This document shows positions 44,748-54,821 of a DNA stretch of 64,000 nt, piece by piece. The position numbers were made by a program, and so were the translations under genes. Under the pieces are notes generated by a model, which did not search any database, was not told where the DNA came from, and was given only the letters and a program-made list of their open reading frames with translations. Origin of the DNA: JACDAE01 sp034438015 (GTDB lineage: Bacteria; Chloroflexota; Ktedonobacteria; Ktedonobacterales; Ktedonobacteraceae); NCBI GenBank assembly GCA_034438015.1, contig DAOTTD010000230.1:1-64000 (forward strand). The letters are read 5' to 3'. Numbering within the stretch: the first letter of the stretch is position 1; each line of letters begins with the position of its first letter.

Positions 44748-47700
44748 TTATCCAACAGAGACCCGGTTCTCTTGCCGTTGTTCGCGGGTCGCGAACTCGG
44801 CATCCTCTAGAAACATGCGCTTGAGGAAGTGTCCCGTGTAGGACGCCTCGGTCTCCGCAACTTCTTCGGGAGTGCCCTGGGCGATGACATAACCGCCGCC
44901 GTCGCCGCCGTCCGGTCCCAGATCGATGATCCAGTCGGCACTCTTGATTACATCCAGGTTGTGTTCGATCACCACGATCGAGTTGCCGGCATCCACCAGC
45001 CTTTGGAGGACGTCCAGTAGCCGCTCCACGTCGGCGAAGTGCAGGCCCGTGGTTGGCTCATCCAGGATATACATCGTGCGCCCGGTTGCCCGGCGGGAAA
45101 GCTCGGTCGCCAGTTTGACGCGCTGCGCCTCGCCGCCCGACAGGGTCGTCGCAGGCTGGCCCAGGCGCATGTAACCCAGACCCACATCGTTCAGCGTCTT
45201 CATCTTGTTATAGATCGAAGGCACATTGGCGAAGAAATCCGTCGCCTCCTCGACCGTCATGTCCAGCACGTCGGCGATGCTCTTGCCCTTGTAGTGGATC
45301 TCTAGCGCCTCGCGGTTGTAGCGCTTGCCACCACAGACCTCGCACGGCACGTAGACATCTGGTAGGAAGTTCATCTCGATCTTGACGATCCCTTCGCCCT
45401 TACATGCTTCACAGCGCCCGCCCTTGACGTTAAACGAGAAGCGTCCAGGCTGGTAGCCACGCAGGCGCGACTCGGGGACCTGGGCGAAGAGGTCGCGAAT
45501 ACCGGTAAACGCGTTGGTATACGTGGCCGGATTAGAGCGCGGCGTGCGTCCGATCGGCGACTGGTCGATGTCGATGACCTTGTCCAGCGCCTCCAGGCCC
45601 TCGATCGCATCGTGCGCGCCGGGACGATCGTGTGCGCGGAAGAAGACGTGTGACAGCTTGCGATAGAGAATATCCGTGATCAACGTACTCTTGCCCGAAC
45701 CCGATACGCCCGTGATCGCCACGAACTTGCCGAGCGGGACCTCGACATCGATATTCTTCAAATTGTTCTCGCGCGCACCCTTGATAGTCAGTGAATTGCC
45801 GTTGCCTGCGCGCCGCTCCGGGGGCGTCTGGACGCGTTTGCGCCGCGAGAGATAGTCGCCTGTCAGCGAGTTTGTGTTCGCGGCGATCTCGTCGAAGGTC
45901 CCTTGTGCGACGACCTTGCCGCCATGTTCCCCGGCGCCCGGCCCGATATCGATGATATGGTCGGCGGCGCGCATAGTCTCTTCGTCGTGTTCAACGACCA
46001 GCAAGGTATTGCCGAGGTTGCGCAGGCGTACCAACGTGCGGATCAGGCGTTCGTTGTCGCGCTGGTGCAGGCCGATACTCGGCTCGTCCAGGATATAGAG
46101 CACGCCCATCAGTCCTGAGCCGATCTGCGTCGCCAGGCGGATGCGCTGTGCCTCGCCGCCCGACAGACTTGCCGCTGCGCGGTCCAGCGTCAGATAGTCG
46201 AGACCGACGTCGATCAGGAACTGCAGGCGGGCGCGGATCTCTTTGAGGATCTGGCGCGCGATGAAGCGTTCGCGGCTGGTAAGCCCGCTCTTGACCAGGG
46301 GTCCGTCGGGATCGATCTTCGCCAGCGGATCGCCCAGCAGCGAGGGTGCATCGTCCTCGCTCATCGGTTGCTTTTTCTTGCCCGGCTTGCTCACGATCGC
46401 ATTCGCCAGTGGCGCCTTCTGCTCCGGCTCCTGAGACTCCAATTCTTCGAAGAAGCGCTGCGACAGCATGATCGAGAGTCGCGTCACCTGCACGATGTTG
46501 CGTCCGCCGACCGTGACGGCCAGCACCTCGGGCTTGAGACGCGCGCCTTTACAGACCGGGCAGATACGCGCCGTCATGTAGCCCTCGATCTCCTCGCGTA
46601 TCCCCTCGCTCTCGGTTTGCTTGTAGCGCCGGTCGAGATTGGGGATAACCCCCTCGAAGTTGACATTATAGCTGCGTGTGTGACCGTGCTGCGGCGTGTA
46701 GCGGATCGTCAATTGCTCGGGTGTTCCGTACAGAACCTTCTGCTGGATATCCCTGCTCAGTTCGCGCCAGGGTGTGTGCAGATCGAAGTTGTAGCGCTGT
46801 GCCAGTGCCTCCAGGATCGCGCTGTGCCACTGACTGCCGTTGACGACCTTGCTCCACGGCGCGATTGCACCATCGAGAATGCTCATCTCGGGATGCGTGA
46901 TGATCAGTTCGGGATCGATCTCCTGCTGTGTCCCCAGCCCTGTACAGGCCGGACAGGCGCCGTGCGGACTGTTGAAGCTGAAGGTGCGCGGCGCGATCTC
47001 CGGCAGGCTGATGCCGCAATACACGCACGCCGCCTTCTCGGAGAAGAGGATCTCTTCGCCATCCACGATCGAGACCAGCACAACGCCGTTGCCCAGCTTC
47101 AGCGTCGTCTCCAGCGAGTCCGTCAGGCGCTGGCGAAACGCAGGATCGACCTCCTCGTGCAAAATGTCCTCCACGGCGGGTTCGTCTATGCCGTCCTCGT
47201 CGCGGTGGGATGCTTGCGCTGCGTTGACCTCATACAGGGCGGGCCGCTCGGCTACGAGCTTCATCTGCTGCCCATCGACGTTTTGCTTCTTGCCTTTGCG
47301 AATGATCAGGCGGTCGATGACCACCTCGATCGTATGTTTTTTCTGTTTATCCAGCTCAATCTCTTCGCCCAGATCGAGGATCTGACCATCGACACGCACA
47401 CGCACATAGCCCGAACGGCGCATATCCTCGAAGACGTTCTTGTATTCGCCCTTGCGCCCCTGTACCAGGGGAGCGAGCAAGAGAATGCGCGACCCTTCGG
47501 GGAGGCTCAATACTGCATCGACGATCTGTTGCTGCGTTTGCTGACTGACTTCGCGTCCGCAGTTTGGACAGTGCTGGTGCCCCACGCGGGCGTAGAGCAG
47601 ACGCAGATAGTCATAAATTTCAGTAACGGTGCCTACAGTCGAGCGGGGATTATGGGTTGCGCCTTTCTGGTCGATAGAGATAGCAGGGGAGAGGCCATCA

Positions 47701-47933
47701 ATATGCTCGACGTCTGGCTTCTCCATCTTGTCAAGGAACTGGCGCGCGTAGGCCGAAAGCGACTCGACATAACGACGCTGCCCTTCAGCAAAGATGGTGT
47801 CGAAGGCCAGACTACTCTTGCCAGAGCCAGAGAGGCCAGTAATGACCACCAGTTGATCGCGTGGGATGGTCACATCGATATTTTTCAGGTTGTGCTCACG
47901 AGCACCGCGAATGACGATTTTGTCTAAGGGCAT
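44748..47933 (-). CDS. uvrA: Excinuclease ABC subunit A
   Basis: Damage-recognition ATPase of nucleotide excision repair. The start at 47933 gives MPLDKIVIRGAREHNLKNID, the standard opening; codons further upstream show no family sequence. Two ABC ATPase halves are present with Walker A GLSGSGKSSL and VSGSGKSTL. The zinc modules are C-x2-C pairs (CPNCGRE; CPACTGLG; CEACKGEG with CEVCGGKR) and the ABC signatures are LSGGEAQRIRLA and LSGGEAQRVKLA. At 1061 residues it is about 110 longer than most UvrA: extra charged segments lie near residues 225-260 and 535-580. The 5' end faces the lepB promoter region. Confidence 0.97.
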   Translation of the reverse strand: MPLDKIVIRGAREHNLKNIDVTIPRDQLVVITGLSGSGKSSLAFDTIFAEGQRRYVESLSAYARQFLDKMEKPDVEHIDGLSPAISIDQKGATHNPRSTVGTVTEIYDYLRLLYARVGHQHCPNCGREVSQQTQQQIVDAVLSLPEGSRILLLAPLVQGRKGEYKNVFEDMRRSGYVRVRVDGQILDLGEEIELDKQKKHTIEVVIDRLIIRKGKKQNVDGQQMKLVAERPALYEVNAAQASHRDEDGIDEPAVEDILHEEVDPAFRQRLTDSLETTLKLGNGVVLVSIVDGEEILFSEKAACVYCGISLPEIAPRTFSFNSPHGACPACTGLGTQQEIDPELIITHPEMSILDGAIAPWSKVVNGSQWHSAILEALAQRYNFDLHTPWRELSRDIQQKVLYGTPEQLTIRYTPQHGHTRSYNVNFEGVIPNLDRRYKQTESEGIREEIEGYMTARICPVCKGARLKPEVLAVTVGGRNIVQVTRLSIMLSQRFFEELESQEPEQKAPLANAIVSKPGKKKQPMSEDDAPSLLGDPLAKIDPDGPLVKSGLTSRERFIARQILKEIRARLQFLIDVGLDYLTLDRAAASLSGGEAQRIRLATQIGSGLMGVLYILDEPSIGLHQRDNERLIRTLVRLRNLGNTLLVVEHDEETMRAADHIIDIGPGAGEHGGKVVAQGTFDEIAANTNSLTGDYLSRRKRVQTPPERRAGNGNSLTIKGARENNLKNIDVEVPLGKFVAITGVSGSGKSTLITDILYRKLSHVFFRAHDRPGAHDAIEGLEALDKVIDIDQSPIGRTPRSNPATYTNAFTGIRDLFAQVPESRLRGYQPGRFSFNVKGGRCEACKGEGIVKIEMNFLPDVYVPCEVCGGKRYNREALEIHYKGKSIADVLDMTVEEATDFFANVPSIYNKMKTLNDVGLGYMRLGQPATTLSGGEAQRVKLATELSRRATGRTMYILDEPTTGLHFADVERLLDVLQRLVDAGNSIVVIEHNLDVIKSADWIIDLGPDGGDGGGYVIAQGTPEEVAETEASYTGHFLKRMFLEDAEFATREQRQENRVSVG

Positions 47934-48367
47934 ATAATTTAACCATCCGTTACTGAGAATCGTACGTAGACCGTAAAGGTGTTTCTTAGCTAATAGTTTG
48001 TGAGCGCCTGTTTCTTGCGTAATTGGCTGAGTTTGATACAAACAAACGTTCCATATAACACTACTATACTGTTACGCTCACGTCAAGTGGTAATAGAAAG
48101 AGACCCGGCATTCTCTACTCGGGTAATGTTATCTATCAGTGCTCACAATGTATGTTTGGAAGGATCACTACACTGGTAGAGAGAACAATTTTCGCGTAGC
48201 TATTATTTCCTATGCCAGGATCGTGGCTGTATAGCGCGTCGACCGCCTGCGTGCTGGCGTTTATAAAGTTAGCATAGAATGAAAGAGGATAAAGTGGTAT
48301 TCTAGAGGTTGTCAAAAGACCATCAATAGAAAGCCATTCTGAATAGATCGTCACGGGAGACATTTGC
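47934..48367. other. Divergent promoter region of uvrA and lepB
   Basis: About 430 bases without a credible gene. A possible LexA-type site was looked for by eye and not found. Only ordinary AT-rich stretches were seen. Confidence 0.4.
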
Positions 48368-49087
48368 ATGAATGTAGAGCTGAACTTTGAGAAGCGTTAC
48401 CGTCTTGTACGAGAGATCATAGAGACTATCGTCCTGACGCTTCTCATGTTCCTGGTTATCAATCTAGCGGTACAGAACTTCGATGTCGACGGCCATAGCA
48501 TGGAACCAAATTTACATGACCAGGAGCGCTTGATGGTGGATAAGTGGACCTATATGTTCCACCCACCGGCCCGTGGTGATGTCGTTGTCTTCGTTGCTCC
48601 CCCCCAACCGACTCTAGATTACGTCAAGCGTATCGTTGCCGTCCCTGGCGATACGCTCACCATTCACAATACCACGGTGATTGTAGATGGCGTGACGCTG
48701 AATGAGACATATGTAAAGCCAGCAAACCAGGGCAATCCTTTTGCCGAAAAGCGGATTGAGAATATGGTCATACCCCCCGGCAACTATTTTGTCCTTGGCG
48801 ATAATCGCGCCAATAGTTCGGACTCGCGCGATTGGGGCCTCTTGCCGCGCAAGAATATCATTGGGCGCGCCGCCCTCGTCTACTGGCCGCTGGCACAGGA
48901 TAACGATGGCCTCATTCCCAACGTCTCGCAGGTCTTTGCGAACGTCCACCAGCCGAACGGCGGAGCGGCGGCGCAGCAGCAAAGCTCGCCTCATGGCATC
49001 CTTTATGCCGATACCGCTGTGTTTGGGGTATTACCCATGCTGATTGTGGGCCTGCGTGTGCGACGCCGTAGAAAAACTGGTCGTTGA
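48368..49087 (+). CDS. lepB: Signal peptidase I
   Basis: Cleaves signal peptides from exported proteins. 239 residues with an N-terminal membrane anchor (about 18-37). The catalytic Ser lies in DGHSMEPNL (Ser44), the catalytic Lys in YVKRIVAVPGD (Lys87), and the later box GDNRANSSDSRDWG is intact. The C-terminus has a second hydrophobic helix (about 210-230) ending in a basic cluster, which is less usual. GGGAGACATTTGC precedes the ATG. It is divergent from uvrA and convergent with the zinc-ribbon gene that follows. Confidence 0.95.
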   Translation: MNVELNFEKRYRLVREIIETIVLTLLMFLVINLAVQNFDVDGHSMEPNLHDQERLMVDKWTYMFHPPARGDVVVFVAPPQPTLDYVKRIVAVPGDTLTIHNTTVIVDGVTLNETYVKPANQGNPFAEKRIENMVIPPGNYFVLGDNRANSSDSRDWGLLPRKNIIGRAALVYWPLAQDNDGLIPNVSQVFANVHQPNGGAAAQQQSSPHGILYADTAVFGVLPMLIVGLRVRRRRKTGR

Positions 49088-49118
49088 GGGCAGGAGGAAG
49101 GCCCGTCTGCCTGTGCAT

Positions 49119-50042
49119 CTAAATCGGCAGCGGCGACCCCAGCGTCAGATCCATCTCGTGATTCTTGAGTTGCACGCTCTCTAGTGGATGTTTGAGCCGG
49201 TTCTGTGCGTCTGAGAGGTGCTGGTTCAGCAGTGGCGTCAGCTCGGCAGGGGTCATAATCAGCGAGATGGGACCATCCACCTTTACATTGGTCGCCACCA
49301 GACGACCCTTTTGCAGGGCTGGCTTCGCCGAGATCGAGCTACTGAAGCCGTACGTCTGGAAACTGATGAGGATGCCGTCGGACGTGATCTGGGTGCTGGG
49401 CTTTTTTATCGGGTCGCTCGGCGCAAGGTTCAGGACGATCAGGTTATTGATGGAGTTCTCCCCTATAGTCAACGGTCCCGGTGGCAGCAGCGCCGCCGTC
49501 ACTGGAATCTGGTTCACGCCGCTGGTCATGGCCCGGTCGAGCTGATCCTGCGCCAGAGTGTGTAAGTAGGGGCGTAGTAGAAAGATCCAGCCTGCACCCA
49601 CTACGAGGAGCAGGAGGACGAGTATCGATAAACAACCTACAATGCATCCTGTGCGCCGGCGCCGGGGCGTCGTGTCAGGACGACTGGTAACAGCATCTGG
49701 GGGCATGGAAGTTCCTCTATTATCATTTGAAGTATTTGCCTGATAGTATTGTGGCATTCCCTGGGGCGCTGGTTGACCACTCTGGTCGGAGTAGTTTGGA
49801 GCGTTCTGCATGGGCGCCCAGGGAGATGATAGTATCGGCGTAATAGGCTGTGTTGGTGCCAATGGAGGGTTGGCCTGCTGGTAGTTTTGTTCTGGTGGAG
49901 CGTTCTGCGGAAATGGGCGTGCGGGATTGTATGCAGCCGATGTTGGTAGGCCCTCATAGGGAGGAATATCGACGGGTGAGCCGCAGTTTGGACAGAAACG
50001 CGCGTTTGGTTGCAATACCGCGTTGCACTGCTTACAGTTCAT
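49119..50042 (-). CDS. Zinc-ribbon, single-pass membrane protein
   Basis: 307 residues with no known catalytic domain. An N-terminal zinc ribbon (Cys3, Cys6, Cys17, Cys20) is followed by a Pro/Gln/Asn/Tyr-rich linker and an RRRRTG stop-transfer cluster. One transmembrane helix (about 134-155) leads to an extracytoplasmic domain with LPPGPLTIGENSINNLIVLN and a repeated beta pattern like the lipid-binding DUF2993 (LmeA) family. GGGAGGTCGTCA precedes the ATG. It has the same zinc ribbon-linker-helix-domain plan as the gene at 3651, but the outer domains are unrelated. Confidence 0.75.
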   Translation of the reverse strand: MNCKQCNAVLQPNARFCPNCGSPVDIPPYEGLPTSAAYNPARPFPQNAPPEQNYQQANPPLAPTQPITPILSSPWAPMQNAPNYSDQSGQPAPQGMPQYYQANTSNDNRGTSMPPDAVTSRPDTTPRRRRTGCIVGCLSILVLLLLVVGAGWIFLLRPYLHTLAQDQLDRAMTSGVNQIPVTAALLPPGPLTIGENSINNLIVLNLAPSDPIKKPSTQITSDGILISFQTYGFSSSISAKPALQKGRLVATNVKVDGPISLIMTPAELTPLLNQHLSDAQNRLKHPLESVQLKNHEMDLTLGSPLPI

Positions 50043-50145
50043 TGACGACCTCCCATTCTCCCCATTCCGATAGTTATGGAGACGCTCCTTTTGTAGTCCT
50101 CAATTAGTATATGCTACCCACCAGGGAAAGTCTAGCGCGCGATCA

Positions 50146-50580
50146 CTAGAATTCCCGGCGCAAAATCTCGTCCATAGATGTGATAATTTGCTGGCGCATT
50201 GCTGCATTCCTATTGATTAGCTGCTCCACCTGCTCGATCAGTGCGTATTCCTGTTCCGCTGCCAGGTTGTAGCCGTACTGCTGGTGGACGGCTACGGCGG
50301 CGGCGCTGTGGATCTTCTCGCTGTCACTCATGACGCGGGCAGGCTGTCGTTCGATGCTGCGCTCGCTGGTCGTTCCGGGAGGGCTATCTCCGAGCAGCGG
50401 TTTGATCCCATCGGCGGCAAAAGGGACATCCGTGCCGATCAAATGGGCGGAGTGCGTGGTGGCGCGGTCAACGTGGACGACGATCGTCTGCGCCTTCTCA
50501 TCCAGCGAGATAATAGCCCCTTCCAGGTAGATGACCTCTGGGGCACCCCAGTAGACGCGCTCTCCAACGTGGAGAATCAT
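50146..50580 (-). CDS. Hypothetical protein
   Basis: 144 residues, not recognised. The first 50 look like a small beta-barrel (VGERVYWGAPEVIYLEGAII, then TIVVHVDRAT); the C-terminal 60 are helical and charged (LIEQVEQLINRNAAMRQQII). No signal peptide or membrane segment is visible. GAGAGG precedes the ATG. It faces the membrane-protein gene that begins at 50738. Confidence 0.6.
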   Translation of the reverse strand: MILHVGERVYWGAPEVIYLEGAIISLDEKAQTIVVHVDRATTHSAHLIGTDVPFAADGIKPLLGDSPPGTTSERSIERQPARVMSDSEKIHSAAAVAVHQQYGYNLAAEQEYALIEQVEQLINRNAAMRQQIITSMDEILRREF

Positions 50581-50737
50581 AATGCCTCTCGATCCTTTCT
50601 CTAAACTAATACACTGTAGTATACGCGCCGTTAAAAGAGAAGTTCCATCTATCGTTGTGAACCTGTTGGCACCGCCATATTGCGCGTTGGTTTCATTGGG
50701 TGTATTCTTCCCGCAGGTGAGTTTGAAGTTGTCCAGT

Positions 50738-51910
50738 ATGTCTGATCAGTTCGGAGCAGAATATTATATGATCGTGCTTTTCATCCTATCGCGTGTCCTG
50801 GCCTTTATCGTGGGCCTGATCATCGTCGCTGGCACCTTTATCTCTGCCTTGCGTACCTTTGTCTTGCCGCGCGGCGCGCCTGATATCATCAATCGTACGG
50901 TCTTTATCTGGGTACGCCGTCTCTTCGGGCTGCGTGCCGATCGCGTGCAAACCTTTAATGAGCGCGATCGGGTTATGGAGCTCTATGCCCCTACGACCCT
51001 GGTTGCCCTGCTGGTCGCCTGGCTTCTCTGTATCCAGATCGGCTACATGGGAATGTACTGGGCGGTAGATGCGCAATTCTGGTACGACATCTTCAAGATC
51101 AGCGGCTCGTCGTTGCTGACGCTCGGTTTTACCCTGGTCGATAACTTCCCGACGACGCTGCTGGTCTTCTCCGAGGCGACGCTTGGCCTGATTCTGATCG
51201 CGCTCCTGATCGCCTACCTGCCGACGATCTATACAGCTTTTTCGCGCCGCGAGGAGGCTGTGACGCTGCTTGAGATACGCGCCGGCTCACCGCCTTCCGC
51301 TGTGGAGATGATCAGTCGCTATCACCGCTTGCAACGGCTGGAGATGCTTGGTACCGAGATCTGGGTGCCGTGGGAGGTCTGGTTCGTGGATAACGAAGAG
51401 AGCCACACCTCGCTGGCAGTACTCTCCTTTTTCCGCTCACCTCAGCCGCACCGCTCCTGGGTGACGGCGGCGGGAGCTGTGCTGGACGCGGCGTCGCTGG
51501 TAAGCTCTTCCGTCGATATTCCCCGCGATACGCGGGCCGATCTCTGTATTCGCGCTGGCTACCTGTCCCTGCGCTACATCGCCAGCTTCTTTCGCATTCC
51601 CTACAATCCCCATCCCGCCTCGACCGATCCAATCAGCATCACCCGTGCGGAGTTCGATGCAGCCCTGGATAAACTCGCCGAGGCGGGGGTGCCGCTCAAG
51701 CCCGATCGCGACCAGGCGTGGCGCGACTTCGCGGGCTGGCGCGTCAATTACGATACCGTCCTGCTCGCGCTGGCCGAGCTGGTCATAGCACCGCCCGCGC
51801 CCTGGTCCTCGGACCGCCAACTGATTACCGCGCCGCCCATTATATTGCGCTGGCGCAAGGGCCACAAGCTGGTGGAGACGCACGAGTGGATACCACCCTC
51901 GGGGACATAA
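50738..51910 (+). CDS. Membrane protein with ion-channel-like pore segment
   Basis: About 390 residues. Three or four helices are visible: residues 8-35 (VLFILSRVLAFIVGLIIV), 85-108, and two flanking the segment SGSSLLTLGFTLVDN (about 127-141). That segment resembles a re-entrant pore loop of the two-pore potassium channel type, though the canonical TVGYG filter is absent. The C-terminal 190 residues are soluble. The start at 50738 has a weak ribosome site; a longer frame reaches back to 50582. Potassium or other ion transport is a low-confidence suggestion. Confidence 0.6.
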   Translation: MSDQFGAEYYMIVLFILSRVLAFIVGLIIVAGTFISALRTFVLPRGAPDIINRTVFIWVRRLFGLRADRVQTFNERDRVMELYAPTTLVALLVAWLLCIQIGYMGMYWAVDAQFWYDIFKISGSSLLTLGFTLVDNFPTTLLVFSEATLGLILIALLIAYLPTIYTAFSRREEAVTLLEIRAGSPPSAVEMISRYHRLQRLEMLGTEIWVPWEVWFVDNEESHTSLAVLSFFRSPQPHRSWVTAAGAVLDAASLVSSSVDIPRDTRADLCIRAGYLSLRYIASFFRIPYNPHPASTDPISITRAEFDAALDKLAEAGVPLKPDRDQAWRDFAGWRVNYDTVLLALAELVIAPPAPWSSDRQLITAPPIILRWRKGHKLVETHEWIPPSGT

Positions 51911-52049
51911 TGGGATGATTTTCAGGAGGAAGATTTGTTATAACAAGGGAAGACATAAGAGATTGTAACTAACTCCCTTCTCATTGTCGTACCGACAGAG
52001 ATATGGTATCTTACTGCTGGTATTTATTGAAGTGAAATCATCTGTGACC

Positions 52050-52370
52050 ATGCGTTCCACGTCGAGGGGCGCGTACAGTATTATCAAGACCTCCATTTTA
52101 AAGACCCCTGGCTTCAGCTATGGGAATGAAACATGGCTGCCCGCAGGCAGAGAACCCATTTCCACTGTTGCCCTCCTATGGTAGAATAGACACTTAGTAA
52201 GTCGGGACGACGGTTTCGCATGTACCCTGGGGCTCAGGGAAACTCACGCCTGATGAGAAGGATGTAAGAGCAACCACCAATGGAAACGGTGCAGGCCAGG
52301 CTTCAGTGAAGCAGGAACGCCCACTCGTGAGGGTGGGAGGCCCCTGGCGAGAACCCAGGGAGAGGATGTC
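52050..52370 (+). mobile_element. IS200/IS605-family relic: tnpA start and tnpB end
   Basis: An internally deleted insertion sequence upstream of mutS2. At 52050 an ATG opens the frame MRSTSRGAYSI, the usual start of IS200-type Y1 transposases, but the homology ends after 11 residues. From 52201 a second frame reads TTNGNGAGQASVKQERP near its end, the usual C-terminus of TnpB proteins, with an in-frame TAA just before it. Hairpin-forming sequence occurs at 52105-52124, 52320-52337 and 52342-52360, as at the ends of these elements, and GTCAA follows near 52368-52372. Confidence 0.6.
52201..52370 (+). ncRNA. Candidate omega RNA (TnpB guide-type) remnant
   Basis: In IS200/IS605 elements the end of tnpB and the right end are transcribed as the guide RNA of TnpB. 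This stretch keeps that layout: tnpB C-terminal codons, the AGTGAAGCAGGAA segment (52305-52317), a GTGA-capped stem (52320-52337) and a second stem (52342-52360). No intact tnpB is nearby, so it may be a dead relic or act only as part of the mutS2 leader. Confidence 0.5.
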
Positions 52371-52382
52371 AATCATACGATT

Positions 52383-54821
52383 ATGCACGAGAAAAGTATT
52401 CAAACGCTAGAATTTCCGAAAATACTGGCGAAGGTGGCGCAGGAAGCGGCCTTCTCGGCCAGTAAAGATCTGGTGATGGGACTCGAACCTACGCCCGATC
52501 TGGAGGAGGCGCACCGTCGCCTTGCTTACACTACTGAGGCTTCGCACCTCATCGATCTACACTCCGATGCGAGTGTGCGTGGCGCTCATGACGTCCGTCC
52601 TCTGTTGGCTCGTGCTGCTCGTGATGGAGTCCTGACGCCGATGGACCTCGTGGAGGTGCTGGAGACGACGCGCAGCACGCTCCATGTGGCACGCCTGCTG
52701 GATAAACTCGACCCCGAGACCTTCCCGCTGTTCTACGCGCTGGGAAGGGATATTCCGCAGCGTCCACATATCGCGCGTCGCATCGAGGAGACCATTAGCG
52801 AAGAGGGTGAGGTGCTCGATACGGCCAGTCTCGCTCTGCGCAAGATCCGCTTCGATATTCGCGGTGCCAACCAGCGTCTGCAGGATCGCTTGCGCACGCT
52901 GGTCGGCGAGTTCGGCACCTCTTTGCAAGAGCCGATCATCACGATTCGTAACGATCGCTACGTCATTCCGGTCAAGTCGGAGAGTCGCAGTCATGTGCGC
53001 GGTATCGTCCACGACCAGTCTTCCAGCGGCGCCACGGTCTTTATAGAGCCGATGGTGGTCGTCGAACTGAACAACCGCCTACGCGAACTGCAGATCGAGG
53101 AGCGCCAGGAGGTCGAGCGCATTCTGCGCGTGCTCTCATCCGAGATCGGGCGCGAGGCCGAGTCGCTCAAAGTCGCGGTAGAGCTACTGGCCGAATTTGA
53201 TATGCACCTGGCGAAGGCGCGTTATGGTCGCATGACGCGTGCGAACGAGCCGCGCCTGAACGATCAGGGTCTCGTCGATCTGCGTAACGCCCGCCATCCG
53301 CTGCTCACCGGAAATGTGGTACCCATCAACTTCCACCTGGGGCGCGACTTCTTCATGGTCGTGATCACGGGTCCGAACACCGGCGGCAAGACGGTTGCTT
53401 TGAAGACCGTGGGCCTGCTCACGTTGATGGCCCAGGCGGGTCTGCACATTCCTGTGGACGCCGGATCGGAGGTCGCCGTCTTCGAAGATGTCCTTGCCGA
53501 TATCGGCGACGAACAGAGCATCGAGCAGAGCCTGAGCACATTCTCCTCGCACCTGACGCGCATCATTGAGGTCCTGCGTCGCATCGAGGAGGAGCAGAAG
53601 CGTAGCACACCCGATATTCACGGCAGGATGGCGGAGACGCTGGTAAACAAGCAGGCCGAGGGTTCGCGCGCGCTGGTTCTCTTCGACGAATTGGGCGCGG
53701 GGACGGACCCGAGCGAGGGTTCGGCCCTGGCGCGTGCCATCCTGACGTTCCTGCTGGAACGCCATGTGACCACCGTCGCCACGACGCACTACTCCGAGCT
53801 CAAAGCGTTCGCGCATGAGCAGCCGGGCGTCGCCAACGCCTCGGTCGAGTTCGATATCGAGACGCTCTCGCCAACCTACAGGCTCAGCATCGGCCTGCCG
53901 GGCCGCAGCAACGCGCTGGCCATCGCCAATCGCCTGGGCCTTGAGCAGGACATTATCGAGCGAGCGCGCGAGTTTCTGGGCAGCGCCGGCGTGCGCATGG
54001 AGAATCTGCTCGAAGGACTACAATCCGAGCAGAAGGCCGCCGAGGACGAGCGCTTCCATCTGAGCATGGAGCGCGTGGAGGCCGAATACCAGCGCCGCCA
54101 GCTTGAAGAGGAGCGGCACGAACTGGAAGAGCAGCGCGTGCGCATTCTCAACGAGGCGCGTGCGCAGGCCCGGCGCGAACTAGAGGATGTGCAGGCGCAA
54201 CTGGCGAAAGTCAGGGTCGATGTGAGCCGCATCAATATGACCCGCGAGCGTCTGGGTGAGGCGCGGCATATCGCGCACAACCTGGAAGAGCGGGTCGCGC
54301 CTGTTCCAGGGCCGTCGCGCCCAAGGAGGCAAGAGGCCGAGTCTGAGCGTGCCGAGGGACCGTTGCAGATCGGCGATACGGTGCGTGTGCTCAGCTTCGG
54401 ACAGAACGCTGAGCTGGTTGGCCTCTCAGCCGATCGCAGCGAGGCCGAGGTGCAGATGGGCGCGCTCCGCTTCCGCGTCAACGTCGATAACATCGAACGC
54501 TTGAGCAAGCGCAAAGCCGCCGCGACGCAGGAGCGACCCAACGTCGTGCTCCCGCACTACGAGGATCGGCCAGAGGTCGCGACGCAGCTCGATATGCGTG
54601 GCTGGCGCGTCGATCAGGCGCTGGAAGAACTGGAGACCTACCTGAATGATGCCGCGCTGTCCGGTATGTCCTCCGTGCGTATCGTGCATGGCAAGGGCAC
54701 GGGCGCGCTCCGCGCCGCCGTGCGTGATCATCTCGCGCACCACTCGCTCGTCAAGTCGTACACGTCAGCGCCTCCCCAGGAGGGCGGCGACGGCGTGACC
54801 ATCGTCAAATTGAGCGCGTAA
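52383..54821 (+). CDS. mutS2: MutS2 family ATPase-endonuclease
   Basis: Suppresses recombination between diverged sequences and rescues stalled ribosomes in different species. 812 residues: N-terminal MutS clamp and lever (QDRLRTLVGEFGTSLQEPII, then RNDRYVIPVKSESR), an ATPase with Walker A GPNTGGKT and LFDELGAGTDPSEG, a long charged coiled coil (about residues 540-650), and a C-terminal Smr nuclease domain with DMRGWRVDQAL and VRIVHGKGTGALR. The KOW-like segment IGDTVRVLSFG precedes Smr. The first in-frame ATG lies 20 bases after a GAGAGG sequence derived from an IS relic. An intrinsic terminator follows. Confidence 0.95.
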   Translation: MHEKSIQTLEFPKILAKVAQEAAFSASKDLVMGLEPTPDLEEAHRRLAYTTEASHLIDLHSDASVRGAHDVRPLLARAARDGVLTPMDLVEVLETTRSTLHVARLLDKLDPETFPLFYALGRDIPQRPHIARRIEETISEEGEVLDTASLALRKIRFDIRGANQRLQDRLRTLVGEFGTSLQEPIITIRNDRYVIPVKSESRSHVRGIVHDQSSSGATVFIEPMVVVELNNRLRELQIEERQEVERILRVLSSEIGREAESLKVAVELLAEFDMHLAKARYGRMTRANEPRLNDQGLVDLRNARHPLLTGNVVPINFHLGRDFFMVVITGPNTGGKTVALKTVGLLTLMAQAGLHIPVDAGSEVAVFEDVLADIGDEQSIEQSLSTFSSHLTRIIEVLRRIEEEQKRSTPDIHGRMAETLVNKQAEGSRALVLFDELGAGTDPSEGSALARAILTFLLERHVTTVATTHYSELKAFAHEQPGVANASVEFDIETLSPTYRLSIGLPGRSNALAIANRLGLEQDIIERAREFLGSAGVRMENLLEGLQSEQKAAEDERFHLSMERVEAEYQRRQLEEERHELEEQRVRILNEARAQARRELEDVQAQLAKVRVDVSRINMTRERLGEARHIAHNLEERVAPVPGPSRPRRQEAESERAEGPLQIGDTVRVLSFGQNAELVGLSADRSEAEVQMGALRFRVNVDNIERLSKRKAAATQERPNVVLPHYEDRPEVATQLDMRGWRVDQALEELETYLNDAALSGMSSVRIVHGKGTGALRAAVRDHLAHHSLVKSYTSAPPQEGGDGVTIVKLSA

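Noticed and set aside
46368..47927. Open frame of 519 codons on the plus strand
   Set aside because: It lies wholly opposite uvrA, whose product is clear; codon-mirror effect of GC-rich sequence.
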